Below are positions 11,698 through 23,600 of a stretch of DNA of 64,000 nucleotides, piece after piece. Source of the stretch: Cheiracanthium punctorium (taxonomy: Eukaryota; Arthropoda; Arachnida; Araneae; Cheiracanthiidae); NCBI GenBank assembly GCA_038373885.1, contig JAWZYV010012353.1, positions 248,001 to 312,000 on the forward strand, given 5' to 3'. A program made the translations under genes and the position numbers. The notes under the pieces were generated by a model. The model saw nothing but the letters and a program-made list of their open reading frames with translations. It made no database searches and was not told the DNA's origin. Every line of letters begins with the position of its first letter. Within the stretch, counting starts at the first letter, position 1.

Positions 11698-13302
11698 ATC
11701 CAGTGATTGTATTTTATATAAATGTAACAATGTAATACAATTAAACCAAATTTGTAATAATTTGTTGTGTGTTCACTGCCATTGCTTTTATAATTCATTC
11801 AAACCTGCATGAGTCTCAATAAGAGATATCTTCCACTTTTTTCAATTCGTAGGCTATTTTTTACTTCTGCAGTTCTGTAATAGTTTAAATTTTTTTTTTA
11901 ATTTAGAACGCATCGTAAACTAAAATTTGCTAGGCTGAAGACTACTCTGGACTTGGAAGTTCCATTACTCATGTTTTTATTAAGACTTTGCTTATATATT
12001 TTTATTAACTGTTTTTTCTTTCTTTTTTTTTTGGCCCTCGTATTAATTGAACTTTGTTCTAACATACTAATGAGTTTTTCTGGCTTTACTTTCATTTATT
12101 GTTCTAAATCTGTTTTCAATAGTATAATAATTCTTGCATAAAATCTATATTAAAAGAATTTTTTTTTCAATTTGAAGTTTTTAAAAGATTAAGTAATTTG
12201 TAGCTATTTTGCTGTAAAAGTGAAATTGAAATAAATAAAATCACACTTAAAAATAAATAAAGAAATGAATGTGTATATATATTAAAAAATTAAGAAATGG
12301 CTTTTATTTTGAAGTATGTATAAATTATGTTCAGAACAGGAATTTGGTTTTTTAAGAGGTGAAAAAAAAAATCTTTTTCTGTGAATCACCACCCTCCCCC
12401 CTCACCCAGACATTATCTATGGAGGTTAATATGGTTCACCCTCATGCTCTAAACTTCAATTATTTCTTTGCGTTATGGCAAGTCTACAAGAGGGGTGTCT
12501 TCTTGGGGGGGCTGACTTGGGTGGTGAACTTTTTAAGGATTCTAACCTGTATTCTTGCTCATGCCTCTAAACCTTAAATAATGGTTTTTGGACAAGACAA
12601 AAATGTTGGGGGGATTCAACAAAATGGGCATTGTTGGGGAATTATGAAATAATTGGTTTTAATTTATATTATTTATGTATTGGCCTGCACAAAAATATTT
12701 CTTTACCCCTTTTCACAAAAAAAGAAATCAATCAATATAAAGTAGTTTCCATTTTAGAAATATTTTATTCCTTTTTCTGGGGGGAGGGGGAAGAATAGAA
12801 AAATAGGTATTCTCTTAAATTTCCAAACATGATATGTACATTAACAGAGGTTATCAGCAGATATATTTATATTTTTGATTTACCCAACAATTAGTTTATT
12901 TATTTAATTTTTTTTTTTTTTTTTGGTTTTCAATTAAAGGATAGCTATTACTCTTTTAACTTATTTTCGTGTTTCATAATTCTTGTATTTGTTCGTATAA
13001 ATGACTGAAATTTAATTTCAAATAATTTCTTTTCGATAACAATTCAATCCTGTTCATTTCTTATTTATTTAAATTTAAAAAAAAAGACTTGTTAATTGTA
13101 ATAAAGTTGAAAAGAAAGTTTGAATAAATTATGCTTAAAATAAAACCTATTTAAAAATCAAAATTATTAGTATTCTTTTGATTTTATATAAATATCTTAT
13201 CATGAACTATTTTTATTGTTTTGTTAATACTGTTGTAAGTGAAAGTTGTTCTGAAATGTACCATAGGTAAAAAATAAGCTTTCAGGGATTTTTTATTTCA
13301 GC

Positions 13303-13550
13303 AGGAGAAAAGGTAACATTGAACATATCAAATATTTCTGCACACTGTTGAGTAATGTGGATGTCCGAAACTCTTATTTCTATTCTTGTTTGATCACAGA
13401 TTACCTCAAATGAAGTTATAGTACTGCAGACAAAGAAAATTCTTATAAATCTCCTGCTGATGGATTTTACATAGCTCAATGGCTATACAGATCACCTCCA
13501 AGCATTTTGAAACTTTCACTTCTATTCCTGTTACGTTTTGACTAACCAAA
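13303..13550 (+). pseudogene. Degenerate exon-like block with in-frame TGA (inner copy)
   Basis: After a TTATTTCAG acceptor at 13302 one frame runs about 80 codons with one internal TGA. It contains KYFCTLLSNVDVRNSYFYS before the stop and SPADGFYIAQWLYRSPPSIL after it, ending at TAA. The TGA is present in both copies (second copy at about 19981-20228), so it predates the nesting. It looks like a decayed exon of an unrecognised protein. Confidence 0.25.
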
Positions 13551-14179
13551 CAAAACATAAACTGTTAACGAATTCTGTAACTAAATAGATCTAGAAGTTA
13601 TGGAGGTTTGTTTTAGTAACCATGTGGAATTCTTGGGGGTACCTTTTAGTGATGCCATCATCTGATTATTAAAATGAAATTCTGTACTCCTTCTTAATCT
13701 GTTTAATTTCAGAATAGGCTGTTATTTTAAATACTGTATGTTTTGTGTCAACAGTCCACATTTCACTCACTGGAATGAAAGCAAGAATTTAAAAATGCAT
13801 GGGGTCAGATATTACTTGTACCATTGAGCTACGTAAAATTTATTTTCCAGCTGTTATGGATCATTCTGAACATGACAATAATCCAAGATAGCCCAGAAAT
13901 AGATATCTAAGAAGTTCTGGATATGAAATAAGTATCAATTTCTGATCTTTGGATATTTTGAATATGAAATAGATAGCCATTTTTGGGATATTTGAGATCT
14001 TCTGGAAGTTTAAGTATTATAACTATGCTACATATATACAGATACCTGTATGTTATAGATGTTATTTACTCATTAGAGAGATCACACCTCAAATTTCTAA
14101 TAGAGAAATCTATTTTATGTTGGACTTCTAATAGATATACCCAATATCCAGCTATGATGTATTAAAGATTGCCTATGGA

Positions 14180-15350
14180 CAAACTTGGGGGGGGGGGAGG
14201 TAAATGCGGCAAAAATATTTACTTGTACGATATGAAGAATATTTTCAAGGCGCTCGATATTGCAGATACATTTTAAATATATTTAATTTAAATTCAATAG
14301 CAGCAAAGTTTTATAATTTTTACAATATAAAGGTTAAATATCAACTTTCTACTTTTTACCAATACTAGCTTTATTCCCAGTGTAATATTGAGTAAATATT
14401 AACCAAAAAAATTAAAAATGGTATAAATGTTAATTACTTATCCATATTGAATATATTTCCAATGTATATCAAATACTATAAATGCATTTTAAATATATCT
14501 GAGGCAAATATTAACTTTGCTACTTTGTACGAAGTTACATTTGATACATTTGACGAAGTTACAGTTGATCTTTGTTTTCAATTTTTTTTAACAATATTGA
14601 GTTAACATTAAAAAATTTATCAATTGAGGACTACTTCAAAAATATTTCCAATACAACCCTATATTAAGAATATATTTTTTTGTATGTTAAATTCAGTGGA
14701 AAAAGGTATTAGTATAGTCATACTGAAAGTATAATGTTATTTTGAGAATTTATCAGACCTAAATGCTAATTTTTACCAATATTGGAATTTTATTTACCAA
14801 TATTGGAAACTGTTTATTCTCAATGTGTTCACTTACTACTTTGTAATATTATTGGTTTTTGATATCAATGTTTTCACAATATTGAGTTAATATTTAAAAG
14901 TTCATTGGTAGTGAGACTGCTTCAGAAATATTCTCAATATATAATTAATATTTCAATACACACTTCATATGTTAATTAAAATTTTACAAATAATAATAAC
15001 ATTTTGAGCATATATCAGGGCTAAACTCTAGTTTTTACCAATACTGGAAGTGGTCTTTACTCTCAAAGTATTCACATATATGTAAATTTTAATAATTAAA
15101 AGTAATTAGTACTTAATAATATTGGAAATATTTCTAATATACACTCAATATTATTGATAAATTTCAAATACTTTAAGATTCAATAGTATTAAAATTTGAC
15201 TTCAAATGGGCAAAATATTAAATTTATAATATTGGATTTTATTTTCAATGAATTCACAAGATTGGATAAATATTGATGCTATATAGAAAATATCTTTTAA
15301 TGTTTGCCAAATATTTAAAAAATAATAATAATCAATGCTGTTACCAGATA
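14180..15350. repeat. Inverted member of internal CAATATTG repeat
   Basis: A+T-rich sequence with repeated ACCAATATTGG and CACAATATTGAGTTAA palindromic phrases, in the opposite orientation to 4950-5640. Copied at about 20857-22030. Confidence 0.45.
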
Positions 15351-15352
15351 CA

Positions 15353-15355
<3 letters not shown>

Positions 15356-15389
<34 letters not shown>
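15356..15389. repeat. (TA)n microsatellite
   Basis: A pure TA run; the outer copy at 22033-22070 has interruptions and a different length. Confidence 0.85.
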
Positions 15390-15390
<1 letters not shown>

Positions 15391-15449
15391 AATTATTTTA
15401 ATTTCCCTAAAATAGTGATAGCCAGAAGCAAGGCATATGCAAGGAATAA

Positions 15450-15605
15450 ATCCAGGGCCGTACCCAGACAAAAATTTCAGGCAGGGTCCAAACCGTGGAA
15501 AAGGCAGAATTTTTCACAAAAAGACGTCATTATTATTATTTTATTAACAAAAATCAATTTTTTTGGGAGGGGGGGAGGGTCCGGACCCCTGGATACGGTC
15601 TCGAA
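15450..15605 (-). mobile_element. GGCCGTACCCAG MITE next to right transposon end
   Basis: It begins GGCCGTACCCAG and contains GTCCAAACCGTGGAAAA and CACAAAAAGACGTCAT. It is the reverse-oriented relative of the elements at 575-800 and 54286-54436. It is duplicated at 22137-22290 in the outer copy. Confidence 0.5.
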
Positions 15606-15609
15606 TAAT

Positions 15610-15890
15610 CACCCTATAAAAAGTGGCGGTCACTCTTAAAAAGGGTCATAGCTCACTCTTGATCAGAGCGCTCCACTCTTTAAGGGATGGCGTGCTGTCA
15701 CCCTTTCCTTAGAGTGAGGCACTCTTTCCCGGAGTGGGTTTTTGAATTCTCACTCCTAGTCCAGAGTCAGAAATGTCACTCTTCAGAATAGTGATTTCTC
15801 ACTCTATGGAGGTTGGCTGATTTTTGTCACGAAGGTAGGGTGATATATCACTCCTCAGCACTGGTTTTTCACTCTTGATTATTAAGAGAG
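15610..15890. repeat. Right subterminal CACTCTT/AAGAGTG motif array
   Basis: About eleven full or near matches to the same heptamer lie between 15629 and the right end, mostly as CACTCTT. This mirrors the left-end array, so the array is a property of both ends. Confidence 0.7.
15869..15890 (-). repeat. Right terminal inverted repeat of inner element
   Basis: It starts TCACTCTT and ends TTAAGAGAG. It is the inverted partner of 3445-3466 and is repeated exactly at 22551-22572. Confidence 0.85.
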
Positions 15891-15892
15891 TA
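15891..15892. repeat. TA target-site duplication, right of inner element
   Basis: TA follows the right terminal repeat and is continued by TTATATGTAAA, exactly the right half of the empty site at 9218-9230. Confidence 0.85.
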
Positions 15893-16103
15893 TTATATGT
15901 AAATTTTTTATGTCAAGTTGCATATTTGACACCAAGTTAATAAATTGCTTGCAAAATCAAGTCTTATTTGCAACATTTTATGAAGTAACAATGAAATAAA
16001 GTATAAAAATCAATTTTTAGTCCCTTCAGATTAATTTTTTTACTCTGCACCCTCACTACCTCTTAAAAATATGTTGTAAGTAAAACCTTGAAACTCCTGT
16101 AAC

Positions 16104-16140
<37 letters not shown>

Positions 16141-18320
16141 TGTCACTGCTGTTGTTGTTTAAAATGTAAACTGTAAAATGCTACTTTCAGAGATGAGATT
16201 TAAGAATTTAGTTTAATATTCAGACCTTTTTCAATGTTTATAAAGAATTCAGTTTTTTCATTTTTTTCAAAAATTTTCTGATTTTTCAGTAAGGCAAAAT
16301 TGTATATAAGTAAGATAGATTTAGTATCAATAAAAATTAAAATATTTATTGCTCTTGAAATTCATAAGTATAATTGCTCAAAAGTTGTTTGGACATTCTT
16401 TCAGACTTTTTTTCCTTTTTTGTTAATCTCATATCTGTACTTTGGTACAAACCAAATCGAAAACTAGCCTACCAGTTTTGACACCATATTACATGTACCA
16501 CCATTAGTGGTAAAAACAGATGAAATATATTATTTTTTAATTTTACTAATACAATATGTAAATGTAAACTTTACTTCCTTAGTAAATTCAGATTTTTTAA
16601 GCCTGCAGTATTAACAAAGTGCAATAACCTTGTCAGTGTTCACATGTTGTCATATGTATATTTGAATATTACTCAAAAATATCTTTAGTCTAGTTTTTAA
16701 CTGACTTCAAGAAGATCTAGGTTATTAATTGGGGTCAGTACTCAGAGGTGTAGCAAGAATTTTCAGTGCCCGAGAACAAATTTGCATCACTTCCTGTTTA
16801 CCAAAATGCGCTGGAAAAAGTTTTATATACAAATTGGTGCCTTTTGGATCCTATGCCCTGGGACAAATGTCCCCCTCTAGCTACACTTCTGAGCATTGAA
16901 TCCTTGTAATTTACCAGACTGGATATGAAAAGTATTTTCAAACTTCCGTTTAATTATTTATTTCTTTTGTTTATCTTCCACATATAGATGTGATCTTTGC
17001 TAAGAATGTTGTTATTTGATGATATTTTACTTGCTGTGCATGAAAAGTTTTTATTGCAAAGTTATCACTTTATTTTTTACTCAATTTTTGATGTACCTAA
17101 AATATATTACAAGTCCTGAATATTTTCTATTTTTTAATTGATTGTAATAATTTGCAAATTTAACTCACCAATAGTAAGTAATGTGTTTAATATTTATTTT
17201 GTCACTATTAGTTTGATGTTTGTTATTACGCACAGGTTACTGTGATTCAGGGATAATTTTATTCCAAATTGCTTTGATATGGGATTTTCGCTTCAATACT
17301 GTCCCCAATTATTCTTTTTTGTGTTACCTCAGAGGATTTACCTCACAAAATAAAATTTTGTGAAGTAAATCCTACAATGTGTTCCTTACTTTTAATAAAG
17401 TATTTTGTGCTCTCAATCACTTTGCATATCAGTATATTCTAATATTAATAGAACATAGAGAACAGATTATTTTATAAAACAGTACAAGCATTTCTTATCT
17501 GTAAAATTAAAGTTTTTTTTCTTTTATTTTTTGCAGGTAAAAAAATAGATTTTTTTTTTTTTTTTGAGCTGCTATATTTAGGTTTTATTGCAGTTTTTTT
17601 TCCATTTGCTTTTATGTTCAGTGGCAAAATTAAAATGTAAAAGGCAGCTTAAATTCTACATCTTTATTTTATTCATTTATTCATAATTTGTACAATTTTA
17701 ACAGTAGGAACCCTGTTTCCCTTCCCTCTCTTACTCAGAAGGTTACAGTATATGTAAATGTTACTTGAAAGTATTTATTATTACCATACATAAATATGGT
17801 AATATGAAAAATGGTAATAAGAAAGTATTTATTATTACCATTTTTCGGTATGCTTTTGTGCTGTTCCAAAATTGTATTTAACCTGCTCCTAAAGGTGTTC
17901 CAAAATGTATGTAGATTTGCAGACTTTTTATTATAAAGTTATCCTCCGATTTTAGTGAAACTATAAACAAAATGTTTTCTGAATCAAATGAAAAGATCTG
18001 CTGACTTATTCCTCTGTAAATTCATCACCTAGTTGAAAGTGTTAAGCTGTGCTTTAGTTGGAGATTTAAATTTGACACTAATCCATGTACACACAAAACT
18101 AATTTTAACTAATTTTATTTTGTATGTATTTAACATAGATCTAGTTTATGCTCTAGTATATTCTAGCTGCCAACTCTTTCTGATTTTGAGCCTTTCTTCA
18201 GTCTTATTCAAATTATGGGGAGGGGGGAGGGTACCCTTTTTTTATTAGGATAGAATAGCAGTTATGTTTTAACTTTTAATTCTGTAATTACTTGTTGAAG
18301 TCATAATTTTTATCTTCCAG

Positions 18321-18373
18321 ATGCTGTTAGAAGAATCCCTGAATGTGAAATAGTATTGAAGTACTCATATTGA
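18321..18373 (+). CDS. Candidate terminal exon of transposon gene (outer copy)
   Basis: Identical to 11645-11697, with the same acceptor. Confidence 0.35.
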
Positions 18374-21300
18374 ATCCAGTGATTGTATTTTATATAAATG
18401 TAACAATGTAATACAATTAAACCAAATTTGTAATAATTTGTTGTGTGTTCACTGCCATTGCTTTTATAATTCATTCAAACCTGCATGAGTCTCAATAAGA
18501 GATATCTTCCACTTTTTTCAATTCGTAGGCTATTTTTTACTTCTGCAGTTCTGTAATAGTTTAAATTTTTTTTTTTAATTTAGAACGCATCGTAAACTAA
18601 AATTTGCTAGGCTGAAGACTACTCTGGACTTGGAAGTTCCATTACTCATGTTTTTATTAAGACTTTGCTTATATATTTTTATTAACTGTTTTTTCTTTCT
18701 TTTTTTTTTGGCCCTCGTATTAATTGAACTTTGTTCTAACATACTAATGAGTTTTTCTGGCTTTACTTTCATTTATTGTTCTAAATCTGTTTTCAATAGT
18801 ATAATAATTCTTGCATAAAATCTATATTAAAAGAATTTTTTTTTCAATTTGAAGTTTTTAAAAGATTAAGTAATTTGTAGCTATTTTGCTGTAAAAGTGA
18901 AATTGAAATAAATAAAATCACACTTAAAAATAAATAAAGAAATGAATGTGTATATATATTAAAAAATTAAGAAATGGCTTTTATTTTGAAGTATGTATAA
19001 ATTATGTTCAGAACAGGAATTTGGTTTTTTAAGAGGTGAAAAAAAAAATCTTTTTCTGTGAATCACCACCCTCCCCCCTCACCCAGACATTATCTATGGA
19101 GGTTAATATGGTTCACCCTCATGCTCTAAACTTCAATTATTTCTTTGCGTTATGGCAAGTCTACAAGAGGGGTGTCTTCTTGGGGGGGCTGACTTGGGTG
19201 GTGAACTTTTTAAGGATTCTAACCTGTATTCTTGCTCATGCCTCTAAACCTTAAATAATGGTTTTTGGACAAGACAAAAATGTTGGGGGGATTCAACAAA
19301 ATGGGCATTGTTGGGGAATTATGAAATAATTGGTTTTGATTTATATTATTTATGTATTGGCCTGCACAAAAATATTTCTTTACCCCTTTTCACAAAAAAA
19401 GAAATCAATCAATATAAAGTAGTTTCCATTTTAGAAATATTTTATTCCTTTTTCTGGGGGGAGGGGGAAGAATAGAAAAATAGGTATTCTCTTAAATTTC
19501 CAAACATGATATGTACATTAACAGAGGTTATCAGCAGATATATTTATATTTTTGATTTACCCAACAATTAGTTTATTTATTTAATTTTTTTTTTTTTTTT
19601 TTGGTTTTCAATTAAAGGATAGCTATTACTCTTTTAACTTATTTTCGTGTTTCATAATTCTTGTATTTGTTCGTATAAATGACTGAAATTTAATTTCAAA
19701 TAATTTCTTTTCGATAACAATTCAATCCTGTTCATTTCTTATTTATTTAAAATTTAAAAAAAAGACTTGTTAATTGTAATAAAGTTGAAAAGAAAGTTTG
19801 AATAAATTATGCTTAAAATAAAACCTATTTAAAAATCAAAATTATTAGTATTCTTTTGATTTTATATAAATATCTTATCATGAACTATTTTTATTGTTTT
19901 GTTAATACTGTTGTAAGTGAAAGTTGTTCTGAAATGTACCATAGGTAAAAAATAAGCTTTCAGGGATTTTTTATTTCAGCAGGAGAAAAGGTAACATTGA
20001 ACATATCAAATATTTCTGCACACTGTTGAGTAATGTGGATGTCCGAAACTCTTATTTCTATTCTTGTTTGATCACAGATTACCTCAAATGAAGTTATAGT
20101 ACTGCAGACAAAGAAAATTCTTATAAATCTCCTGCTGATGGATTTTACATAGCTCAATGGCTATACAGATCACCTCCAAGCATTTTGAAACTTTCACTTC
20201 TATTCCTGTTACGTTTTGACTAACCAAACAAAACATAAACTGTTAACGAATTCTGTAACTAAATAGATCTAGAGGTTATGGAGGTTTGTTTTAGTAACCA
20301 TGTGGAACTCTTGGGGGTACCTTTTAGTGATGCCATCATCTGATTATTAAAATGAAACTCTGTACTCCTTCTTAATCTGTTTAATTTCAGAATAGGCTGT
20401 TATTTTAAATACTGTATGTTTTGTGTCAACAGTCCACATTTCACTCACTGGAATGAAAGCAAGAATCTAAAAATGCATGGGGTCAGATATTACTTGTACC
20501 ATTGAGCTACGTAAAATTTATTTTCCAGCTGTTATGGATCATTCTGAACATGACAATAATCCAAGATAGCCCAGAAATAGATATCTAAGAAGTTCTGGAT
20601 ATGAAATAAGTATCAATTTCTGATCTTTGGATATTTTGAATATGAAATAGATAGCCATTTTTGGGATATTTGAGATCTTCTGGAAGTTTAATTATTATAA
20701 CTATGCTACATATATACAGATACCTGTATATTATAGATGTTATTTACTCATTAGAGAGATCACACCTCAAATTTCTAATAGAGAAATCTATTTTATGTTG
20801 GACTTCTAATAGATATACCCAATATCCAGCTATGATGTATTAAAGATTGCCTATGGACAAACTTGGGGGGGGGGGAGGTAAATGCGGCAAAAATATTTAC
20901 TTGTACGATATGAAGAATATTTTCAAGGCGCTCGATATTGCAGATACATTTTAAATATATTTAATTTAAATTCAATAGCAGCAAAGTTTTATAATTTTTA
21001 CAATATAAAGGTTAAATATCAACTTTCTACTTTTTACCAATACTAGCTTTATTCCCAGTGTAATATTGAGTAAATATTAACCAAAAAAATTAAAAATGGT
21101 ATAAAAGTAATTACTTATCCATATTGAATATATTTCCAATGTATATCAAATACTATAAATGCATTTTAAATATATCTGAGGCAAATATTAACTTTGCTAC
21201 TTTGTACGAAGTTACATTTGATACATTTGACGAAGTTACAGTTGATCTTTGTTTTCAATTTTTTTTAACAATATTGAGTTAACATTAAAAAATTTATCAA

Positions 21301-22291
21301 TTGAGGACTACTTCAAAAATATTTCCAATACAACCCTATATTAAGAATATATTTTTTTGTATGTTAAATTCAGTGGAAAAAGGTATTAGTATAGTCATAC
21401 TGAAAGTATAATGTTATTTTGAGAATTTATCAGACCTAAATGCTAATTTTTACCAATATTGGAATTTTATTTACCAATATTGGAAACTGTTTATTCTCAA
21501 TGTGTTCACTTACTACTTTGTAATATTATTGGTTTTTGATATCAATGTTTTCACAATATTGAGTTAATATTTAAAAGTTCATTGGTAGTGAGACTGCTTC
21601 AGAAATATTCTCAATATATAATTAATATTTCAATACACACTTCATATGTTAATTAAAATTGTACAAATAATAATAACATTTTGAGCATATATCAGGGCTA
21701 AACTCTAGTTTTTACCAATACTGGAAGTGGTCTTTACTCTCAAAGTATTCACATATATGTAAATTTTAATAATTAAAAGTAATTAGTACTTAATAATATT
21801 GGAAATATTTCTAATATACACTCAATATTATTGATAAATTTCAAATACTTTAAGATTCAATAGTATTAAAATTTGACTTCAAATGGGCAAAATATTAAAT
21901 TTATAATATTGGATTTTATTTTCAATGAATTCACAAGATTGGATAAATATTGATGCTATATAGAAAATATCTTTTAATGTTTGCCAAATATTTAAAAAAT
22001 AATAATAATCAATGCTGTTACCAGATACATTCATATATATATATATTATATATATATATATATATTTATAAGGAATTATTTTAATTTCCCTAAAATAGTG
22101 ATAGCCAGAAGCAAGGCATATGCAAGGAATAAATCCAGGGCCGTACCCAGACAAAAATTTCAGGCAGGGTCCAAACCGTGGAAAAGGCAGAATTTTTCAC
22201 AAAAAGACGTCATTATTATTATTTTATTAACAAAAATCAATTTTTTTGGGAGGGGGGAGGGTCCGGACCCCTGGATACGGTCTCGAATAAT

Positions 22292-22572
22292 CACCCTATA
22301 AAAAGTGGCGGTCACTCTTAAAAAGGGTCATAGCTCACTCTTGATCAGAGCGCTCCACTCTTTAAGGGATGGCGTGCTGTCACCCTTTCCTTAGAGTGAG
22401 GCACTCTTTCCCGGAGTGGGTTTTTGAATTCTCACTCCTAGTCCAGAGTCAGAAATGTCACTCTTCAGAATAGTGATTTCTCACTCTATGGAGGTTGGCT
22501 GATTTTTGTCACGAAGGTAGGGTGATATATCACTCCTCAGCACTGGTTTTTCACTCTTGATTATTAAGAGAG
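22292..22572. repeat. Right subterminal motif array of outer element
   Basis: Copy of 15610-15890 at an offset of 6682 bases. Confidence 0.7.
22551..22572 (-). repeat. Right terminal inverted repeat of outer element
   Basis: Identical to 15869-15890; it marks the outer boundary of the nested structure. Confidence 0.85.
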
Positions 22573-22574
22573 TA
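22573..22574. repeat. TA at right end of outer element
   Basis: This is the expected right target duplication of the outer insertion. The left partner is outside the window. Confidence 0.6.
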
Positions 22575-22735
22575 CCATGTAAGGAAAATTTTGTAATCAT
22601 GAAAAAAAATGTACTTTGACATTTTGATGAAGTTACTCGTTTTGAGGGCTTCTGAATACATTTATGTTATTTTTACGGTGATGCATTCATGCATGAATGT
22701 GTGTGTATGTGAGTGAACAAGATAGCTGCGAAACG

Positions 22736-23600
22736 GTGCATTCGATAGAGCTCAAATTTGGTAGATCACCCTCTTTAGACCGGTATTGTTTTTGGTGTGT
22801 ATAGGACTTACAGTTTTTTTACAGGGCTACGAAAACGATTTCTTTTACATTACGGTTTATGGGAGGAAATTCTTGAAAGTGCATTAGTGTCTAAACAGTG
22901 TATTCATTTGACCTCAAATTGAGTATGTCTGTTATAGTTCACGATCTCACGACCATGTATAGATTTTGGTGTGAGTAGAGATCATATTTTGTCACAGGGT
23001 TGCAAAATATTACACTTATGCATTACGGCCTATGGAAGAAAATAATTTAAATAATAAAATAAATAAAAACTTTGTGAAAAAAAACACACACATAAAAGGT
23101 TACTTCAAGGCGTAACGATCGTTTCGACCGAAAATTCGTTCGGTCTTCTTCAGACAAACCCTTCCGTCAAACAGAGCAGAGGGAACAGTTCCCTCACACC
23201 AGTTTTTTGAGTGTTTATTTTCATAATTTAAATAATGTCTAAACGGTGCATTCCAATAAGTTCAAATTGTGTATGTGTATTATAGGTCACCGTCATATAA
23301 TCTGTATAGATTTTGGTGTGTGTGTGTGTGTGGGCTTATAGTTTTTGTACAGCGTTACAAAAATAATTTTTATACATTACGGCCTATAGACGAAGATTCC
23401 GCCAGCTTTTATATGGTGCATTCGATTGATCTTAAATTAGGTACGCATATTATAGGTCACTGTCTTATATTCTGCATCAATTTTAGTGTGTATGGGGCTT
23501 ACAAATTTTTACAGGGCTAGAAAATGTATGCTTATACATTGCGACCTGTACACTCAAATTATTTGAAGTGCACTAGGTCTGAACATTACATTCTATTAAG
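22736..23600 (+). repeat. ~168 bp tandem repeat, about 5 copies
   Basis: Repeat starts fall near 22736 (GGTGCATTCG), 22898, 23244, 23414 and 23584. Each has CTCAAATTNGGTA, TATAGATTTTGGTGTG, ACAGGGNTACAAAA and ACATTACGGCCTATG in order. Copies differ by 15-30% by eye. A 167-base insertion splits copy 2 from copy 3. Reading frames inside, such as 23269-23520, are by-products. The same family lies inverted at about 62990-63250. Confidence 0.75.
23056..23222. mobile_element. 167 bp insertion with perfect 14 bp target duplication
   Basis: ATAATTTAAATAAT occurs at 23042-23055 and 23223-23236 and brackets a segment that breaks the tandem repeat. The insert contains a hairpin (CGACCGAAAATTCGTTCGGTC) and TCTTCTTCAGACAA. 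A 14-base duplication points to target-primed retroposition rather than a DNA transposon. No A-tail is evident, so its class is open. Confidence 0.6.

Larger units (their letters stand above)
3445..15890 (+). mobile_element. Inner, complete 12.4 kb TIR transposon inserted into another copy of itself
   Basis: The element is 12,446 bp and is bounded by imperfect 22 bp terminal inverted repeats (19 of 22 match; outer bases CTCTCTTAA, inner end AGAGTGA). It is flanked by TA on both sides. Its layout is left end (3445-5738), block A (5739-9219), block B (9220-15609) and right end (15610-15890). The A-B junction at 9218-9219 is the intact form of the site that this element occupies in the outer copy. 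Both ends are dense in CACTCTT/AAGAGTG motifs. The superfamily is unassigned: TA duplication fits Tc1/mariner-type or other TA-target groups, but the length and subterminal repeats are not typical of mariner. No recognised transposase was found. Confidence 0.88.
15893..22572 (+). mobile_element. Outer copy of 12.4 kb TIR transposon, right part
   Basis: This block aligns with 9220-15890 of the inner element along its whole length. The few differences are mostly homopolymer and microsatellite lengths plus scattered substitutions, for example near 17281 and 17317. It ends at 22572 with the same right terminal inverted repeat and then TA followed by unrelated DNA. With 1-3444 it makes up the outer element. 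Confidence 0.88.

Noticed and set aside
11357..12577. Several 60-72 codon frames duplicated at +6677
   Set aside because: Their identity in both places reflects the duplicated element, not coding constraint. Composition is Phe/Leu/Ile-rich, as expected by chance.
13282..13479. 65-codon minus-strand frame
   Set aside because: Shadow of the plus-strand exon-like block at 13303-13550, which has the better splice acceptor.
1..22572. Simple tandem segmental duplication of blocks A and B
   Set aside because: It does not explain the inverted terminal repeats, the TA on both sides, or why the A-B junction is intact once and interrupted once at exactly that TA.
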